From: Longimicrobiaceae bacterium
GTDB taxonomy: Bacteria > Gemmatimonadota > Gemmatimonadetes > Longimicrobiales > Longimicrobiaceae
NCBI GenBank assembly: GCA_030447645.1
Contig: JAUJOM010000035.1
Coordinates: forward strand, 1 to 32,980
Direction of reading: 5' to 3'
DNA length: 32,980 nt
Translations under genes and position numbers: made by a program
Notes under the pieces: generated by a model
What the model was told of the DNA's origin: nothing
Seen by the model: the letters and a program-made list of their open reading frames with translations, nothing else
The model's database searches: none
Part shown: piece by piece, positions 1 through 9,429 of the stretch
How the letters are laid out: every line of letters begins with the position of its first letter
How positions within the stretch are numbered: the first letter of the stretch is position 1

Positions 1-1172
1 TGCCTTGCCTATACGTGCAGCCTTGAGCCCAGTTGAGATCAGCGGGCGATCAAGTGATAGCACGATATCGCCTTCCGCTAACTCGAAGCGTTCGAACTCC
101 ACAGCACGTTCCAGAGGGAGGGATGCCCGATCTTTCCAGTTCAGCTGGCCATGTCCGATGTTAGCATTCCTGACGAGCCTGACTCCATCGCCAGAGAACC
201 ATTCGCTTTTGAACGCGTACCCATTCTGGAACGAGACGAAATCGCCGACAACTGAAGTAGCGGTGGAGGGGGTGTACCATTCGGTACTAACGTTCCGGCC
301 GCGAGCTGCAGAATCGTTTGCCGCAGCTCCGTCACCGTTTCGGGTGCATCATACAGCAACCGGGAAGTTATCGCGGATGCGCTGCCAGTGCTCGGCCACC
401 TCATTGTCATCCGTGGCAGCGGTGAGATGGTGCAGCGAAACACGGTTCAGCCGCACCTCGCCTGCGTACGCCGCCGTTGCCGCTCCTCCAGCTCATCGCA
501 GGGCCATGAGCTGATCCACCTTTTCCACCGCGCCGCTGCTCGGAAGGGGAGGGGAGAGCTACAATCAGGTCGTACGCCTCATTGCGATTCAGACCGGGTT
601 TGATCCCCTTCCCAGCTGATCAAGGTGGAGTGCTCCAACAGCCGGAAAGCGAAACGGAGTCGTGGAGTGACTGGGGGCACTATGGCGTAGCTCACGTCAG
701 TCGCCCAGGCTGGCCCAGGTGTAACGTTCAGAGCTCCTGCTGTGAACCCTTCCGACCGACAACAATCGCGGGTTCGGCGAATAGCGGCTCGGTGTAGTAC
801 CCCACGATTCCATTAGATCCATAAACAGGAACTGTTCCCATTCTCAACACGCTGGCCTGCCGGAAGGCTCCTCCCGTACTCGAAGATTAGCAACTGGCCC
901 AGGCGAGCCCAGCACCACCCCAGGAAGTTGGTAATGAAGCTCAGTCTCGTTGACAGGCTCCAAGGCAGGCGACCTGCTAATCTCTTTGCGCTTTGCCCGT
1001 TGCTCTGCTCCCTGTCGATCCGCTCAGCAGCACTGAGGCCGGCTCATCACCTTGATCCTGCGGCACCAATTTGCCCACGATCGCAAGCTGTAGGATCAGT
1101 CACGTAAGTTCTGCACCCCGTTCGGGGCATCGGTGACCGCTCCAAGTGCTGCAACAGCGTTTTCGGACTCAC
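1..1172 (-). CDS. hsdS: Type I restriction-modification specificity subunit HsdS (partial, frameshifted)
   Basis: HsdS is the DNA-recognition subunit that pairs with two HsdM to methylate and with HsdR to cut. The GTG start (VSPKTLLQH) overlaps the hsdM stop as GTGA. The protein can be followed in pieces in changing frames: LILQLAIVGKLVPQ near 1110-1060, the first target-recognition domain with YGSNGIVGYY near 830-800, the central conserved repeat ELRQTILQLA near 326-295, and the second domain with FQNGYAFKSEWFS near 240-200. The paired LRxxILQLA elements are the usual HsdS conserved regions that flank the recognition domains. At least three single-base breaks interrupt the reading frame, the clearest after NLRD near 1107. 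The gene leaves the window on the left, so the C-terminus is not seen. The family call is firm; whether the gene is intact in the cell is open. Confidence 0.85.
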
Positions 1173-2626
1173 GCCGTCGCCTCCACCAGCAGCGACGACT
1201 CCAGCGCGGCGGATAGTTCCTGCTTCAGCGCCTCACGCGTTTCCTCCACCTCCGCCAGCACCGCCTTGTACCGCCAGCAGTTCATCCGGATCGCGGTGGC
1301 TTTCGGCCTCCGCATTCGGGTTCTTGATGTCCAGGTTGTAGTTGCGCCTGCGGATCTCCTCCACCGGCACCCGCCAGGCGTTCTCCGTCTCCTCCCGCGC
1401 TCCCCACCACGCCTTCTCCACCTCGAACTCCTCAATGCGGATCGGCCGGGTCTTGCTGTAGCTCTTCTGCCCCGCGGGATAGGGGTGCTCGTAGTACCAG
1501 ACCTCCGTCGTGGGCTTGCCCTTGGTGAAGAGCAGGTTGGTGTTGATGCCCGTATACGGCGAACACACCCTTGGGGAGCCGCACGATCGTGTGGAGGTTG
1601 CACTCCGTCAGCAGCCGCTCCTTCACCCGCGTCTTGATCCCCCTCCCCGAACAGAAACCCATCCGGCAGCACCAGCGCCGCACGCCCACCATCCTTGAGC
1701 AGGTGCATGAGGAGTACGAGGAACAGGTCCGCCGTTTCCCGCGTCTGGAACTGCGCGGGAAAGTTGCTCTCGATCCCCTGCTCCTCCTCACCCCCAAAGG
1801 GCGGATTGGTGAGGATTACCTCCACCCGGTCCCGAGGGCCGTAGTCGCGAGCGGGGCGAGCCAGCGTGTTGTCGCGCCTCACCTGGGTGGGCACGTCCAG
1901 CCCGTGCAGCAGCAGACTGGTGGTGCAGAGCAGATGCGGGAGTGGTTTCTTTTCCACCCCGTGGATGGAGCGCTGCAGCTCCGCCTCCTGCTCCGGGTTG
2001 TTGACGTAGCGCGAGCGGATGTGCTCGATGGTGTTCACCAGGAAGCCACCGGTGCCGCAGGCGGCTCCAGGATCTCGTCCCCCGAGCTTGGGGTCCGTCA
2101 TTTCCACCATGAACTGCGTCACCGCACGCGGCGTGTAGTACTCGCCCGCGTTGCCGGCGCTCTGCAAATCTCGGAGGATCTGCTCGTAGATGTCGTTGAA
2201 AAGGTGGCGATCCTGCGAGCGGTTGAAGTCGATCTCGTTGATCGGTTGATCACCTGCCGGAGAAGCGTGCCGCTCTTCATGTAGTTGTACGCATCCTCGA
2301 ACACCCCGCGCACCACCACCGACGGGTCCCCTGCGTAGTCCACAACCGGCAGCTCCTTCAGCGTGGGGAACAGGTCCGTATTGACGAAGTTCAGCAGCGC
2401 GTCGCCCGTCATTCCCTCCGGGTCCGCGGCCCAGCTCCGCCAGCGCAGACGCTCTGGAACGGGGAGGTGTAATGGTCGTCCAGCAGCTCGCGCTCCTCCT
2501 CCCGATCATCGAAGATCTTGAGAAACAGCATCCAGCCGAGCTGCCCGATGCTTGTGCGTCGCCGTCCACGCCGACATCCTTGCGCATAATGTCCTGGATG
2601 GACTTGATGGTGGTGCTGATACTCAT
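1169..2626 (-). CDS. hsdM: Type I restriction-modification methyltransferase HsdM (frameshifted)
   Basis: N6-adenine DNA methyltransferase subunit of the type I system. It begins MSISTTIKSIQDIMRKDVG at an ATG 39 bases after the hsdR stop and ends 4 bases into hsdS. The order and spacing fit one operon. The HsdM N-terminal helical domain is followed by the SAM-binding motif CGTGGF (about 2060-2040; a missing base spoils the preceding residues, which should read DEILEPACGTGGF) and the catalytic NPPF motif near 1814-1793. GEYYTPRAV, just before motif I, is typical of HsdM. The restored length of about 485-490 residues is normal for the type IB (EcoAI/EcoEI) group. At least four frame changes occur (near 2560, 2440, 2250, 2060 and again near 1640-1570). 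They sit in short homopolymers, which suggests sequence error, although real loss of modification cannot be excluded. Confidence 0.9.
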   Translation of the reverse strand: MSISTTIKSIQDIMRKDVGVDGDAQASGSSAGCCFSRSSMIGRRSASCWTTITPPRSRASALAELGRGPGGNDGRRAAELRQYGPVPHAEGAAGCGLRRGPVGGGARGVRGCVQLHEERHASPAGDQPINEIDFNRSQDRHLFNDIYEQILRDLQSAGNAGEYYTPRAVTQFMVEMTDPKLGGRDPGAACGTGGFLVNTIEHIRSRYVNNPEQEAELQRSIHGVEKKPLPHLLCTTSLLLHGLDVPTQVRRDNTLARPARDYGPRDRVEVILTNPPFGGEEEQGIESNFPAQFQTRETADLFLVLLMHLLKDGGRAALVLPDGFLFGEGDQDAGEGAAADGVQPPHDRAAPQGCVRRIRASTPTCSSPRASPRRRSGTTSTPIPRGRRATARPGRSALRSSRWRRRGGERGRRRRTPGGCRWRRSAGATTTWTSRTRMRRPKATAIRMNCWRYKAVLAEVEETREALKQELSAALESSLLVEATA

Positions 2627-2665
2627 TCGTCTGCTGCTCGTCTCTGTTTGGGCTGGGTCGAATTC

Positions 2666-5035
2666 TCAGGCGGCCGGCTGGTAGAGGTGCTGCTCTAATT
2701 CTCGTACAGCTTCCAAGTATTGCTGCCTCCCACCAAAGCGACGGATGATTTCCGTCGGGGTGCCGAGGTCCGTAAACGGCTGGACCCGCAGCACGTCCAT
2801 CCGCTCCAGGCTTTCCACCCCCTCATCCGCATACTTGTCGAGCAGTGCGTTCAGCACGGCACGAGCTTCGTTGCCGAAGCGGGTGAAGTAGTCGCGCTTG
2901 CGGACCCGTTCCGCGCGTTCGCGCCGGGTGAGGGGCGGCTGCCCGAACGCGATGTGGCAGACCACATCAAAGGCATCGTACTCGCGCCCCACTTCCTCCG
3001 CGAGCGCATCCCAGAGCACCCCGCGCTCCTCCATCTCGCGCATCACGGCCTCCTTTTTCTCGGCTGTATTCCAGGTACGGAGGAAGTCATCCAGTGACGC
3101 GAACTCCTCCGTCACTTTTTGCCGCGTGTAGTCTTTGAGGGATTCGGTGATCAGCTTGCCCTGCGGCCCGTAGTACTGCACCCGCTCGGAGACCACCATC
3201 ACCGGGACGCCCGCCACCACGTAGCGTTTCTGGCCATAGGCCGACAGCTCCTCACCTCCGGGCCCCGGGCCATCAGTGCTCACTGGCTCGTTTTCTAGCT
3301 GCTCCGTTTCACCCGTTCCGGTTTCATCCGGCGGCACCACGGGATCATCCGCACCCGGCTCATAAACGCTCTCCGGCGGACCGTCGAACTTCACGTCCGC
3401 GAACAGCTCCGTGGCCTTCTTGAAGTCGAGAATGGTGAAAAAGAACTTGTCGTAATCCTCGTGAATGCGCGTACCCCGCCCGATGATCTGCTTGAACTTG
3501 GTCATGGACTGGATCCGCTGGTCCAGCACGATCACTTTGCACGTTTGCGCATCCACCCCCGTGGTCATCAATTCCGAGGTGGTGGCGATCACCGGGTAGC
3601 GGCTCTCTGGATCGATGAAGTTGTCCAGCTCCATCTTCCCTTCGGCCTCGTCCCCCGTGATCCGCATCACGTAGCGGCGGTTCTCGGCGGCCAGATCCGC
3701 ATTCTCGTTCACGAGCGCCTGCCGCATGCGCTCCGCGTGGTCGATGTTTTCGCAGAAGACGATGGTCTTCGCGTACCGATCCGTCGCCTTCAGGAACTCC
3801 GACAGCTTGCGGGCTACCAGCCGGGTGCGCTCCTCCAGCACCAGGGCACGGTCGAAGTCGCGCTGGTTGTAGATGCGGTCCTGGATCTCCGCACCGTACT
3901 TGTCTGTCTGCCCGGCGGTGGGGCGCCAGCCGGACAGGTCCTTGTCCAGATCAAGGCGGACTACCTTGTACGGTGCCAGGAAGCCATCGTCGATGCCCTG
4001 CCGCAGCGAGTAGGTGTAGATCGGCTCGCCGAAGTAGTGGATGTTGGAAACGTCCCGCGTTTCTTTAGGCGTGGCGGTAAGCCCCAGGTGGGTGGCGCTG
4101 GAAAAGTACTCCAGGATCTCCCGCCAGGCCGAGTCTTCCGCCGCGCTGCCGCGGTGCGCCTCGTCCACCACCACTAGATCGAAGAAGTCGCGGGAAAACT
4201 CCCTGTAGATGTTGCTTGCTTCCTCCGTACCGCTCACCGCCTGATACAGCGACAGGTAAATTTCGTATGACTTGTCGATCGTGCGGTTGGTGATCTTGGT
4301 CATCGCCTGACCGAACGGCTTGAAGTCGTTGGTCTTGGTTTGATCCACCAGGATGTTGCGGTCCGCCAGGAAGAGGATGCGCTTTTTGACTCCCGCCTTC
4401 CACAAACGCCAGATGATCTGAAACGCGGTGTAGGTTTTGCCCGTTCCGGTGGCCATCACCAGCAGCACGCGATCCTGTCCCCTGGCGATTGCCTCCACCG
4501 TCCGGTTGATGGCGATGCGCTGGTAGTAGCGTGGGGCCTTGCCGCTGCCGTCGCTGTAGTAGTCCTGGGAGACTACACTGACTGCTTCGGCACCAATCCC
4601 CTTTGCGGTGCAGTAGCGCTCCCAAAGCTCAGCGGGTGAGGGGAAGGCGTCGGGTGCGATCTCCTGCTCGGGCGTAGCCGAAAGCCCGGTGCGGTCATGA
4701 AACTGAAACGCATCGCCGTTGCTGCTGAAGGCAAAGGGTACGTCCAGCAGATCAGCGTAGTGGAGGGCCTGCTGCATTCCGGCAGCGACGCTATGCTTGT
4801 TATCCTTGGCTTCGACGACGGCGATCGGCAGGTTGGGCTTGTAGTACAGGATGTAGTCCGCCCGCTTCGCCGTGCCCCGGCTGACCACCTTCCCGCGCAC
4901 GATGACCCGCCCCTTCGTGAAGGTCACCTCCTCGCGTACCTGCGTGTGCAGATTCCACCCCGCCGCCTGAAGGGCCGGAGAGATGTACTTGCTGCAGATG
5001 TCACGTTCGCTCAGGGAGTTCTTGTCTACGGGCAT
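2666..5035 (-). CDS. hsdR: Type I restriction endonuclease subunit HsdR, EcoEI/EcoAI-like
   Basis: ATP-driven translocase and nuclease subunit of the restriction complex, intact at 789 residues. The N-terminal HsdR nuclease domain shows the PD-(D/E)xK pattern D60 and E75-A-K77. The superfamily 2 helicase follows, with Walker A ATGTGKT at 195-201, DEAH at 291-294 and TAT near 320. A later helicase motif has IIGRGTRI, and the C-terminal region has the look of the EcoEI R C-terminal domain. Both the size and the hsdR-hsdM-hsdS order match type IB systems. ATG at 5035 is the natural start because the sequence from [18 protein letters not shown] is already family-like. The upstream gap to the CarH-like gene is 133 bases and shows no clear Shine-Dalgarno. 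Of the three subunits only this one reads without a break. Confidence 0.95.
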   Translation of the reverse strand: MPVDKNSLSERDICSKYISPALQAAGWNLHTQVREEVTFTKGRVIVRGKVVSRGTAKRADYILYYKPNLPIAVVEAKDNKHSVAAGMQQALHYADLLDVPFAFSSNGDAFQFHDRTGLSATPEQEIAPDAFPSPAELWERYCTAKGIGAEAVSVVSQDYYSDGSGKAPRYYQRIAINRTVEAIARGQDRVLLVMATGTGKTYTAFQIIWRLWKAGVKKRILFLADRNILVDQTKTNDFKPFGQAMTKITNRTIDKSYEIYLSLYQAVSGTEEASNIYREFSRDFFDLVVVDEAHRGSAAEDSAWREILEYFSSATHLGLTATPKETRDVSNIHYFGEPIYTYSLRQGIDDGFLAPYKVVRLDLDKDLSGWRPTAGQTDKYGAEIQDRIYNQRDFDRALVLEERTRLVARKLSEFLKATDRYAKTIVFCENIDHAERMRQALVNENADLAAENRRYVMRITGDEAEGKMELDNFIDPESRYPVIATTSELMTTGVDAQTCKVIVLDQRIQSMTKFKQIIGRGTRIHEDYDKFFFTILDFKKATELFADVKFDGPPESVYEPGADDPVVPPDETGTGETEQLENEPVSTDGPGPGGEELSAYGQKRYVVAGVPVMVVSERVQYYGPQGKLITESLKDYTRQKVTEEFASLDDFLRTWNTAEKKEAVMREMEERGVLWDALAEEVGREYDAFDVVCHIAFGQPPLTRRERAERVRKRDYFTRFGNEARAVLNALLDKYADEGVESLERMDVLRVQPFTDLGTPTEIIRRFGGRQQYLEAVRELEQHLYQPAA

Positions 5036-5168
5036 GCAGTCACGGATTCCAGATTCCGAGCAAAAGACTGCCTGCCGACGAGGGCGAGCAGGCTAACAAG
5101 AGCTTACGGGAACGGTCCGACAGTGGCAAGCAAAGGCAGGTGTTGCCCCCACTCGCCGCTACGGCTTG

Positions 5169-6103
5169 CTAGCTGAGCCGAAGCCGCTCCTGCAGGCTCC
5201 GCAAATCGGGGATAAGCTCCGCACCCTCCCCTTCGAGCTGACGCTGGTACAGGTAGGCGGCGCGCCCACCCACGAGAAGCGAAGTCCCGGCGGGCAGGAG
5301 TTCGTGCAGCCGCCGAAGCTCATCCGCCAGCGGCTCCTTCTCGCTGGGATACACCATGCTCAGGGCAACAGCCCGGGCCTCCACCTCGCGGGCAATCACC
5401 GCGATGTCTTCCGCGGGAAGGTCGGGGCCGAGATACACAGTCTTCCATCCCGCCGTCGCGGCGATCGCGGCCGCGAGCATGGCTCCGAATTCGTGCCGCT
5501 GCCCTGCCGGGGTAGTCGCGATCAGAGTAGGCGCGCCATTCGTCGGCTGGAAGGTTTCCAGCAGCCATCCGAGCACCTGGCGCATCGCCACCGAGGCGAG
5601 GTGTTCGTGGCCGGGGCGCAGCTCGCCGCCCTCCCACAAGCCGCCGATCCGCTGCAGGAACGGGAGTGCGACGAAGTCGATGAAGCGCCCCGGGCCCAGC
5701 TCCACCGCCGCCCGGGTGAGAACGGCCTGGATGCGGGCGCCATCCAACCGCTCCAGCGCGCTTGGAAGCAGGCGCCCACGTGCTCCTCTCCATCTCCGAC
5801 TGGCTGTGTGTATCAGCCTGCGAGCGGGGCTGCCTGGTCTTCCTGGAGTAGCGCTTCCAGCTGCTCGTTGGAAAGGGCGCGCGATCTCCCCGATGCTGTG
5901 TCCCGACTCGGCCACGCGGCGCAGGAGGAGCAAGCGCTCGATGTCGGCGTCCGAATACAGGCGGCGCCCCTTTTCGGTTCGGTGCGGTCGCGCGGCTCCA
6001 TAGCGCCGCTCCCAGGCGCGCAGCGTGAACTCCGTCAGACCCGTTCTTCGGAGACCACCCGAATCGGGTGACGGGGCAAACTCGCATCCGGGCGTTCTCT
6101 CAT
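5169..6103 (-). CDS. CarH/LitR-like B12-dependent photoreceptor regulator (MerR HTH + cobalamin-binding), frameshifted
   Basis: The restored protein starts MRERPDASLPRHPIRVVSE and continues in a second frame as TGLTEFTLRAWERRYG, a MerR winged-helix domain, with the wing GRRLYSDADIERL. The C-terminal part (clean from 5933) is a B12-binding four-helix bundle plus Rossmann domain. It carries W-x9-EH (from LWEGGELRPGHEHLAS), the light-sensing signature of CarH, and RHEFG, where the His should be the lower axial cobalt ligand. In known CarH proteins, adenosylcobalamin promotes DNA-binding tetramers in the dark and light releases them. Frame breaks lie near 6040 and 5870-5820. The gene is divergent from the stress-protein cluster at 6348 and lies directly upstream of hsdR on the same strand. 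Usual CarH targets (carotenoid genes, photolyase) are not in the window. Confidence 0.82.
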
Positions 6104-6245
6104 TGGGGTGGCAGTGGGAGTAGTGATACCGCCCAACATAAGGGGCAGCAGCCGGAAGGGCACGGTTCCCACGCTCGCCACCCCCGTCGAAGGCCGTTTT
6201 AACCCTGGCCCACCATTTGCGTTCACCCTTGTCCAGTTTTCAGGT

Positions 6246-6288
6246 CTGTAGGCGCTGAAGTTACAGGATAAACGGCTGCAAATATACA
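6246..6288 (+). promoter_or_regulatory. Candidate promoter with overlapping dyad, possible CarH-type operator
   Basis: The divergent gap between the CarH-like regulator and the membrane-protein gene holds the dyad CTGTA-N11-TACAG (6246-6250 and 6262-6266). Its right arm lies inside TTACAG (6261-6266), which sits 16 bases ahead of TATACA (6283-6288), a reasonable -35/-10 pair for the plus-strand gene. CarH and relatives repress by covering the -35 region, so the arrangement fits, but the link is inference. The dyad is short and could be chance. Confidence 0.3.
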
Positions 6289-6347
6289 CCGAAACGCTTG
6301 TTCAGGTTTTCACCTCCGGCAGGAGGTACTCGAGCAAGGAGCAAGTT

Positions 6348-7318
6348 ATGGCAGACATCGCAGTCGAAAGGTCCCGCGGGACCGGGGGCCGAGGCAGTGA
6401 CCCCCTGGTTGAGCGTACCGGATTTCGCCTGAGCTGGGGAGCCATCCTGCGGGCTTTGTGGTTGCGACGGCGCTCCAAATGGTCCTGTCCACGCTGGGTG
6501 CGGCCATTGGGTTCGCAGTTCGATCCCGGACAGGGCGATTCCGCCTCCAGTTGGGAATTGGCGCCGCCATCTGGTTCGCGCTCACTGCCATTTCTACCAT
6601 GTTCATCGGCGGGATGACCACGGGCCGCCTGGCCGGGGTTCTCACGCGAGGTGACGGGATGCTGCACGGCGTCGTGATGTGGTCCCTGTCCACGCTGCTG
6701 GCGATTTATCTCCTCTCCTCGGGTGCCACGCGAATTCTCGGCGGGGTCACCAGTCTGCTGGGCCAGACGACGGCCGCGGCCGTCGGAGGCGTGACCAGCG
6801 GGGCGGGACAGGTGGGCGCGGCGGTGATCAACCAGCAGTCCAACGACGGCGAGCGCGAACTGGATTTCAACGCCATTCAGCGGGAAATCGAGACGACGCT
6901 GGAGCAGACCGGCAACCCGGCACTTTCTCCCGATAGCCTGAGTGCGGACGGCCAGCGTGCCGAAAACCAGGCGACACAGAGCGGCGCGAGCAATCAGCAG
7001 CAGGTCGCGCAGCAAGTAGGTGATCTGCTGCGGAGCCGGGCGGGCCAGGTGGACCGCGAGGAGATGGTGAACGTGATCGCGGCACGCACGGGCAAGAGCC
7101 GGGCTGAGGCCGAGCAGATCGCGGATCGCGTGCAGAGCACGGTGGGCAGTGCCCGCACCCAGGTCTCCCAAACGGTGGACACCCTTCAGCAGCGCGCGGG
7201 GCAAGTGGCGGGTGAGGCGGCGAACACCGCCTCCAAGGCAGCCTGGGGCGCCCTGTTGCTGATGGGTTCGTCGGTGGCCGCGGCGGCGTTCGGGGCGGGG
7301 CGAACCGCACGCGAGTAA
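6348..7318 (+). CDS. PhnA-like membrane protein (one frameshift)
   Basis: Starts [11 protein letters not shown] at ATG 6348 behind AAGGAG at 6336-6341. One missing base near 6450 moves the frame; restored, the sequence runs [24 protein letters not shown]. That is the first of about three hydrophobic helices (second around [17 protein letters not shown], third around [16 protein letters not shown]). SWGAILAG followed by GG-x-x-GRLAG and DGxLHG is typical of a bacterial family often labelled 'PhnA-like', which has no established function and no link to phosphonate use. The C-terminal half is a Gln/Ala/Ser-rich soluble stretch with an [20 protein letters not shown] segment, then a final helix [19 protein letters not shown]. 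It heads a cluster of envelope or general-stress proteins on the same strand. A hairpin follows the stop. Confidence 0.7.
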
Positions 7319-7322
7319 TCGA

Positions 7323-7340
7323 GGGCTCGTTCGCGAGCCC
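7323..7340 (+). terminator. GC-rich hairpin with TTCG loop
   Basis: GGGCTCG (7323-7329) pairs perfectly with CGAGCCC (7334-7340) around a TTCG tetraloop, four bases after the stop of the membrane-protein gene. No U-tract follows, so it may attenuate, stabilise the mRNA end, or terminate weakly. Confidence 0.45.
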
Positions 7341-7410
7341 ATGCCGTTCCGGACCGGATGGGCCGCGTCCGACGGCCGAAGCACCTTTGGGAGCAGAGGA
7401 GCAAAAGCAG

Positions 7411-7936
7411 ATGCGAAACGACAACGACAACCTGGACCGCCTGAACAACGACCGGCTGGATGACACCAGCCGCGACCTGCGAGCTGACAGAGAAGAGCGG
7501 ATCACCCTTTCCGAAGAAGAGCTGGCGATCGGCAAGCGCCAGCGCGCCGCCGGCGAGGTGGAGATCAACAAGCGGGTGGAGACCGAGCACGTCCGGGAAA
7601 GTGTTCCCGTGATGCGGGACGAGGTCACCGGAGCGCCGCCCCATCACGGGGGACGAAGCGCTGCGTGCCGAAGGTGCTTTCCAGGAGGAGCACATCCGCG
7701 TGCCGCTCTCCGAGGAAGAAGTGGTCGCCGGAAAACGTGCCGTGGCCGCGGAAGAAATCGTGGTCCGCAAGAACCAGGTGCAGGACGAGCAGACCATCGA
7801 GGCGGACCTGCGCCGGGAGCGAGCCGAGGTGCACAAGACGGGTGACGTGCACCGGGCCGATGGCATGGACCGGAGCCTGGATGCGGACAACCCGCTCCGG
7901 GGTGGTCGCGACCTGGATGGCGACGGCGTTCGCTAG
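7411..7936 (+). CDS. DUF2382 (YsnF/AvaK-like) stress protein, frameshifted
   Basis: Restored from two frames. The first part begins [17 protein letters not shown] at ATG 7411 (preferred over 7387 because AGGAG lies about 9 bases upstream) and continues [16 protein letters not shown] and [15 protein letters not shown] one-base break near 7630 leads to the second part [27 protein letters not shown], ending [10 protein letters not shown]. The repeated pattern hxLxEEELxxxKR...GxVxIxKxVxTE with VPVxxEEVxVERRP is the DUF2382 domain, found in general-stress proteins such as YsnF. No enzymatic function is known. It is followed by a close relative at 8054, evidently a tandem duplication. Charge-rich composition without membrane segments suggests a cytoplasmic or surface-associated soluble protein. 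Confidence 0.75.
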
Positions 7937-7955
7937 CCACGGCTGAATGGCAATG

Positions 7956-7980
7956 GGGGCGCCCAGCGATGCGGCGCCCC
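7956..7980 (+). terminator. Hairpin after first DUF2382 gene
   Basis: GGGGCGCC (7956-7963) and GGCGCCCC (7973-7980) form an 8-bp perfect stem with a 9-base loop. Outer CAA/TTG pairing extends it. No U-run follows. It lies 20 bases after the stop. Confidence 0.45.
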
Positions 7981-8053
7981 GTTGGCATATGCGGCAGGTG
8001 GTTGGGCGGCACTGACCGGCCACTTCAGCAGCGACCCCGAGGGAGAAAGTTGC

Positions 8054-8856
8054 ATGAACAGCTACGACAACGACAACACGGCCGGCGGACTCTCCCGCTG
8101 GATGAGCTGGACAACTTCAAGGCGGTTGACGGCTACACGGACATCCGTGGCTTTGAAGCGTATACGGAAGACGGCCGCCAGGTAGGCGAAGTGGACCAGC
8201 TCCTGGTGTGATCCAGCAGCGCAGCGTGTGGCCGCCATCACCATCGATGTAGGCCAGGATCTGCTCGATCTCGGCCGTGAGCCGAGGGTGCAGGTTCCCA
8301 TCAACCATGTGGAGATCAACACCTCCGGCCGTCAACTATCCAGGGTGCGGGCGTGGAGTACCTCGGGCTCTCCGGCACCTCGACGCGCGGCGTCGCCGCT
8401 GCGACCAGCGCCGCGGGCGATGAAGAGCGCATCGTCCTCGCCGAAGAAGAGCTGGAGCTCCGCAAGCAGCGAGTCGAGACCGGCGCGGTGGAAATCGACA
8501 AGCACGTGGAAACCGAGCACGTTCGGGAAAGCGTTCCCGTGATGCGCGAAGAAGTCACCGTGGAGCGCCGGCCGGTCACCGAACCGACGAACACCGAGGC
8601 ACACTTCGATGGGGATGAAATCCGTATCCCCATTGTGGAAGAAGAAGTGGTCATCGAAAAACGTGCGGTAGTCAAGGAAGAGCTGGTCATCCACAAAGAC
8701 CAGGTGCAGGACCAGCATGTGGTGGAAGCAGACCTCCGCCGGGAGCGTGGAAACGCACCAAAGCGGCGAGGTAAGCCGCGTGCAGGCGATGACGAAAGCC
8801 GGGACCGCTACACCCCCGTCCACGGCCAAGACACGGACCGGGACAGCGCTCGGTAG
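8054..8856 (+). CDS. PRC-barrel + DUF2382 stress protein, frameshifted
   Basis: The start is ATG 8054 (MNSYDNDNTAGG). The N-terminal PRC-barrel reads, over two frames, LDELDNFKAVDGYTDIRGFE then AYTEDGRQVGEVDQLLVD and RVAAITIDVGQDLL, ending PINHVEIN. The C-terminal DUF2382 domain (from about 8420) has [35 protein letters not shown] and IRIPIVEEEVVIEKRAV. Fusion of PRC-barrel and DUF2382 is common in stress-response proteins. The DUF2382 part is closely similar to the preceding gene (shared [16 protein letters not shown]). Breaks occur near 8100, 8210, 8345 and perhaps 8750, so the extreme C-terminus (stop at 8854-8856, RDSAR) is uncertain. Function is inferred only from the family. Confidence 0.75.
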
Positions 8857-8993
8857 TGCCGAGCCAGCGGCAAATGCGAACAGGGCACTGGGAGCACGGA
8901 TTTCGGCAGGGGTCCAGTTATTTCTGCTTTCCTGTTCTTCACGAAGGGTTGCCCGCGCGTGGCAGGCCCTTTTCACCGCGAACGGAGGAACTG

Positions 8994-9325
8994 ATGAGAC
9001 ACGCATTCAGCCATGGCTGCTGCTGGTGACGACGATCTCCGTGGGAGCGGCGTCGGCAGACCGGTACGACCAGGCGACAGCAGGATACGGCAAGAGTACG
9101 CCAGGCAGCAGATGCAGCAATACAGATGATGCAGGATTCGGCCCAGGCACGGCAGATGCAGATGCAGCAAACAGGATGCGGATTCGGCCAGAGCACGGCA
9201 GCAGATGCAGATGGAGCAACAGGACACGGCAAGAGCGCGGCAACAGGGCACCGTTACGGGGACAGAACTCGTGAAGACCAGCGTACAACTGGAGCCTGGG
9301 GCACGACCCGAAACCACTGGGTTAA
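8994..9325 (+). CDS. Small secreted Gln-rich repeat protein, unknown function (frameshifted)
   Basis: ATG 8994 follows a strong GGAGGAA (8984-8990). A one-base break near 9012 must be repaired to give a signal peptide ending LLLVTTISVGAASA. The mature part consists of degenerate repeats of about 14-17 residues: QDTARVRQAADAA, QDSAQARQMQMQQ, QDADSARARQQMQMEQ and QDTARARQQG. A short tail VTGTELVKTSVQLEPGARPE follows. The repeats are expected to form a charged amphipathic helix or coiled coil outside the membrane. The end is uncertain; TAA at 9323-9325 in the next frame is plausible because a large hairpin lies just downstream. I do not recognise a family. Confidence 0.5.
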
Positions 9326-9351
9326 AGAAGGAATCTTTAGCCTCCCAGATA

Positions 9352-9385
9352 GACTGTGGCGCCGCGCTCTGCGGCAACCACAGTC
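9352..9385 (+). terminator. Large hairpin, possible transcription terminator
   Basis: GACTGTGG (9352-9359) pairs with CCACAGTC (9378-9385), and an inner GCCGC/GCGGC stem (9361-9365 with 9371-9375) closes a 5-base loop. It lies between the Gln-rich protein and the L,D-transpeptidase. No U-tract follows. Confidence 0.45.
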
Positions 9386-9429
9386 GATCATTTGAAAGCT
9401 GTTTCACGAAGATTTTGGTTGATCCACCT

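Noticed and set aside
3461..4177. 238-codon plus-strand frame opposite hsdR, and similar long frames opposite the 15479 and 23418 amidohydrolases
   Set aside because: These are antisense shadows produced by high GC; they have no family features.
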